NCBI GenBank assembly: GCA_030043175.1
Contig: JASHYD010000745.1
Location: 1 to 6,449 of the forward strand
Reading direction: 5' to 3'
DNA: 6,449 bases
DNA from: Xanthobacteraceae bacterium
GTDB lineage: Bacteria; Pseudomonadota; Alphaproteobacteria; Rhizobiales; Xanthobacteraceae
The position numbers were made by a program, and so were the translations under genes. The notes below the pieces were generated by a model. The model had not been told where the DNA came from. It was given only the letters and a program-made list of their open reading frames with translations, and did no database searches. Positions 5,219-6,449 of this stretch are shown in pieces. Position 1 is the stretch's first letter. Each line of letters begins with the position of its first letter.

Positions 5219-6193
5219 ATGGCACACAATCCAACGGCTTCACGCGAGCAGATGCGCATTCCGCAGCCGGCCCACCCGGACCAACGGCAACAGCCCTTGC
5301 CCTGGCACCAGCCGAAGTCCTCCGCCGAGGACCCCGATGCACCTTCGAGAGTAGGCGCACTTCTGGCGAGCCCGAGCTACCGTCTGGCGGAGCAGGACCT
5401 GACTTTCCTAGGACGCGACGACACGCGAGGTGTGCGCCTCCAGATCGAGTACCTCAAACCGGAGACCCTTCTTCAGGAGCATGCCATTCGCGATACGATC
5501 GTGGTGTATGGCAGCACGCGAATTCCGGAGCCCGCGGCGGCGCGACGAGGCGCCGAGGCACTGCGCCAAGCCCTCGAAACCGATCCCCGCAATAACATCC
5601 TGATCCGCAAGCTCGCGGTGGCCGAGCGGCTTCTCGCAAAGAGCCGATACTACGAGATCGCGCGCGAGTTCGGACGATTGGTGGGGAGCAGCTGCAACGA
5701 CGATGGGTCTCGATCCGAACTGGTGATCATGACGGGCGGCGGCCCGGGGATCATGGAAGCCGCCAACCGCGGCGCTTTTGATGTGGGAGCAAAATCCGTC
5801 GGACTGAATATCAATCTGCCACACGAACAATATCCCAACCCCTACATCACACCGGGCCTGTGTTTGCGATTTCACTATTTTGCGTTGCGCAAGATGCATC
5901 TGGTGCTGCGGGCGAAGGCACTGGTCGCTTTCCCGGGAGGCTTTGGCACGATGGACGAACTGTTCGAAGTATTGACCCTGGTGCAGACCCGCAAAATCAA
6001 GCCGGTGCCGATCGTGCTGGTTGGCGAAGAGTATTGGCGTCGCGTCTTCGACGTCGGGTTCCTGGCCGACGAAGGTGTCATTGATGCGGAGGATCGTGAG
6101 CTGTTCTGGTTTGCTGAAACCGCGCGGGAGATTTGGGACGGCATCCTGCATTGGTACGATGCATGCGGTGCCCCGCTAGGCCTGAAGGCTTGA
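5219..6193 (+). CDS. LOG family / TIGR00730 Rossmann-fold protein
   Basis: This cytoplasmic protein of 324 residues belongs to the LOG (lysine decarboxylase-like) superfamily. The Rossmann core starts at about residue 94 (TIVVYGSTRIPEP). It continues with the nucleotide-binding loop MTGGGPGIMEAANRGA (about 171-186) and the signature PGGFGTMDELFE (about 239-250), whose Glu (about 247) is the catalytic residue in LOG phosphoribohydrolases. An N-terminal extension of about 90 residues (IRIPQP-like, Pro/Gln-rich) and a helical insert (about 110-160) make it longer than the 180-200-residue plant and actinobacterial LOGs. Known members hydrolyse the N-glycosidic bond of nucleoside 5'-monophosphates, including cytokinin precursors. 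The exact substrate here is unknown. The ATG at 5219 is preferred over a TTG at 5156, which lies inside the FNR-type box; its own Shine-Dalgarno is weak, and an ATG at 5252 is another option. An MBL-fold gene follows after 44 bases, probably co-transcribed. Confidence 0.88.
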   Translation: MAHNPTASREQMRIPQPAHPDQRQQPLPWHQPKSSAEDPDAPSRVGALLASPSYRLAEQDLTFLGRDDTRGVRLQIEYLKPETLLQEHAIRDTIVVYGSTRIPEPAAARRGAEALRQALETDPRNNILIRKLAVAERLLAKSRYYEIAREFGRLVGSSCNDDGSRSELVIMTGGGPGIMEAANRGAFDVGAKSVGLNINLPHEQYPNPYITPGLCLRFHYFALRKMHLVLRAKALVAFPGGFGTMDELFEVLTLVQTRKIKPVPIVLVGEEYWRRVFDVGFLADEGVIDAEDRELFWFAETAREIWDGILHWYDACGAPLGLKA

Positions 6194-6224
6194 TCGCCTC
6201 AATCGTTGCGTTGTACCGACTTCC

Positions 6225-6240
6225 GGGGAGAGACGTCTTG
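6225..6240 (+). promoter_or_regulatory. Ribosome binding site selecting a TTG start
   Basis: GGGGAGAG at 6225-6232 lies five bases before the TTG at 6238-6240. No ATG or GTG is available near the beginning of the MBL domain, so this site decides the start. Confidence 0.55.
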
Positions 6241-6449
6241 AGATTGTCATTTCATGGGGCTGATCGCGACGTGACCGGTTCGTGCCACCTGGTCCAATGC
6301 GCCGGCCGGCGGGTGCTGATTGATTGTGGGCTCTATCAGGGTAGCCGCGAGATCGCCGAGGAAAATGCCGGCGACTTTGGCTTCGATCCGGCCAGCATCG
6401 ATTTTGTGCTGCTGACGCATGCCCACCTCGATCATTGCGGGCGGCTACC
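6238..6449 (+). CDS. MBL-fold metallo-hydrolase (beta-CASP/RNA-processing type), 3' end outside window
   Basis: The first 70 residues are present, starting from a TTG with a good Shine-Dalgarno. The product begins at the first strand of a metallo-beta-lactamase fold (LSFHGADRDVTGSCHLVQ, then RRVLIDCGLYQG). It reaches the metal-binding motif HAHLDHCG (His61, His63, Asp65, His66; HxHxDH) just before the window ends. The VTGSCHLV and IDCGLYQG blocks are typical of the CPSF73/Ysh1-like exonuclease group with beta-CASP and RNA specificity domains, which cut or trim RNA with two zinc ions in the cytoplasm. The beta-CASP part would lie to the right and cannot be seen. The 44-base gap to the LOG gene and shared strand suggest one operon under the FNR/FixK-type box. 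Confidence 0.85.
   Translation, partial: MRLSFHGADRDVTGSCHLVQCAGRRVLIDCGLYQGSREIAEENAGDFGFDPASIDFVLLTHAHLDHCGRL

Noticed and set aside
5408..6151. Minus-strand frame of 247 codons
   Set aside because: It is antisense to the LOG gene, which has all its family motifs.

Overview
The base composition (GC-rich, third-position GC in the clear genes) and the protein sequences suggest an alphaproteobacterium of the Bradyrhizobium/Rhodopseudomonas/Nitrobacter type. This is inferred from remembered family resemblance; no search was run. No IS element, tRNA, rRNA, CRISPR array or phage gene was recognised.

The left half (1-3200) is mostly a gene graveyard. It starts with the 3' end of a small uncharacterised gene (1-231, +). 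Next come a probable remnant of another very small gene (286-412, +) and one apparently intact small secreted cysteine-containing protein (543-770, -). A palindrome-rich non-coding stretch follows (about 880-1250). Then lie three decayed genes: a Tat-leader protein of an uncharacterised family (about 1321-2063, -, several frameshifts), a sterol desaturase/fatty-acid hydroxylase-type membrane enzyme (2226-2826, +, three inferred frameshifts, one pair of which removes a histidine box), and a short piece of a Bug/TctC-type periplasmic solute receptor (about 2900-3180, -). These are visible only when reading frames are stitched together, and most of the lesions look like losses of one or two bases.

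The right half (3201-6449) is compact and intact. A complete SulP-family anion transporter with a C-terminal STAS domain runs leftward. Divergent from it, across a gene-free interval of about 270 bases, is a LOG/TIGR00730-type Rossmann protein, followed 44 bases later by the start of a beta-lactamase-fold (RNA-processing type) hydrolase that runs off the window.

The most informative regulatory signal is a perfect FNR/FixK-type palindrome, TTGAT-N4-ATCAA, at 5156-5169. It lies about 50 bases before the most credible start of the LOG gene. It predicts that the LOG plus MBL operon is induced at low oxygen, and it argues against the longer TTG start that would lie inside the box. I see no clearly new multi-gene system. 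The leads most worth checking are this oxygen-responsive LOG/MBL operon, the unassigned hairpin cluster at 905-1042 and the small secreted Cys protein.
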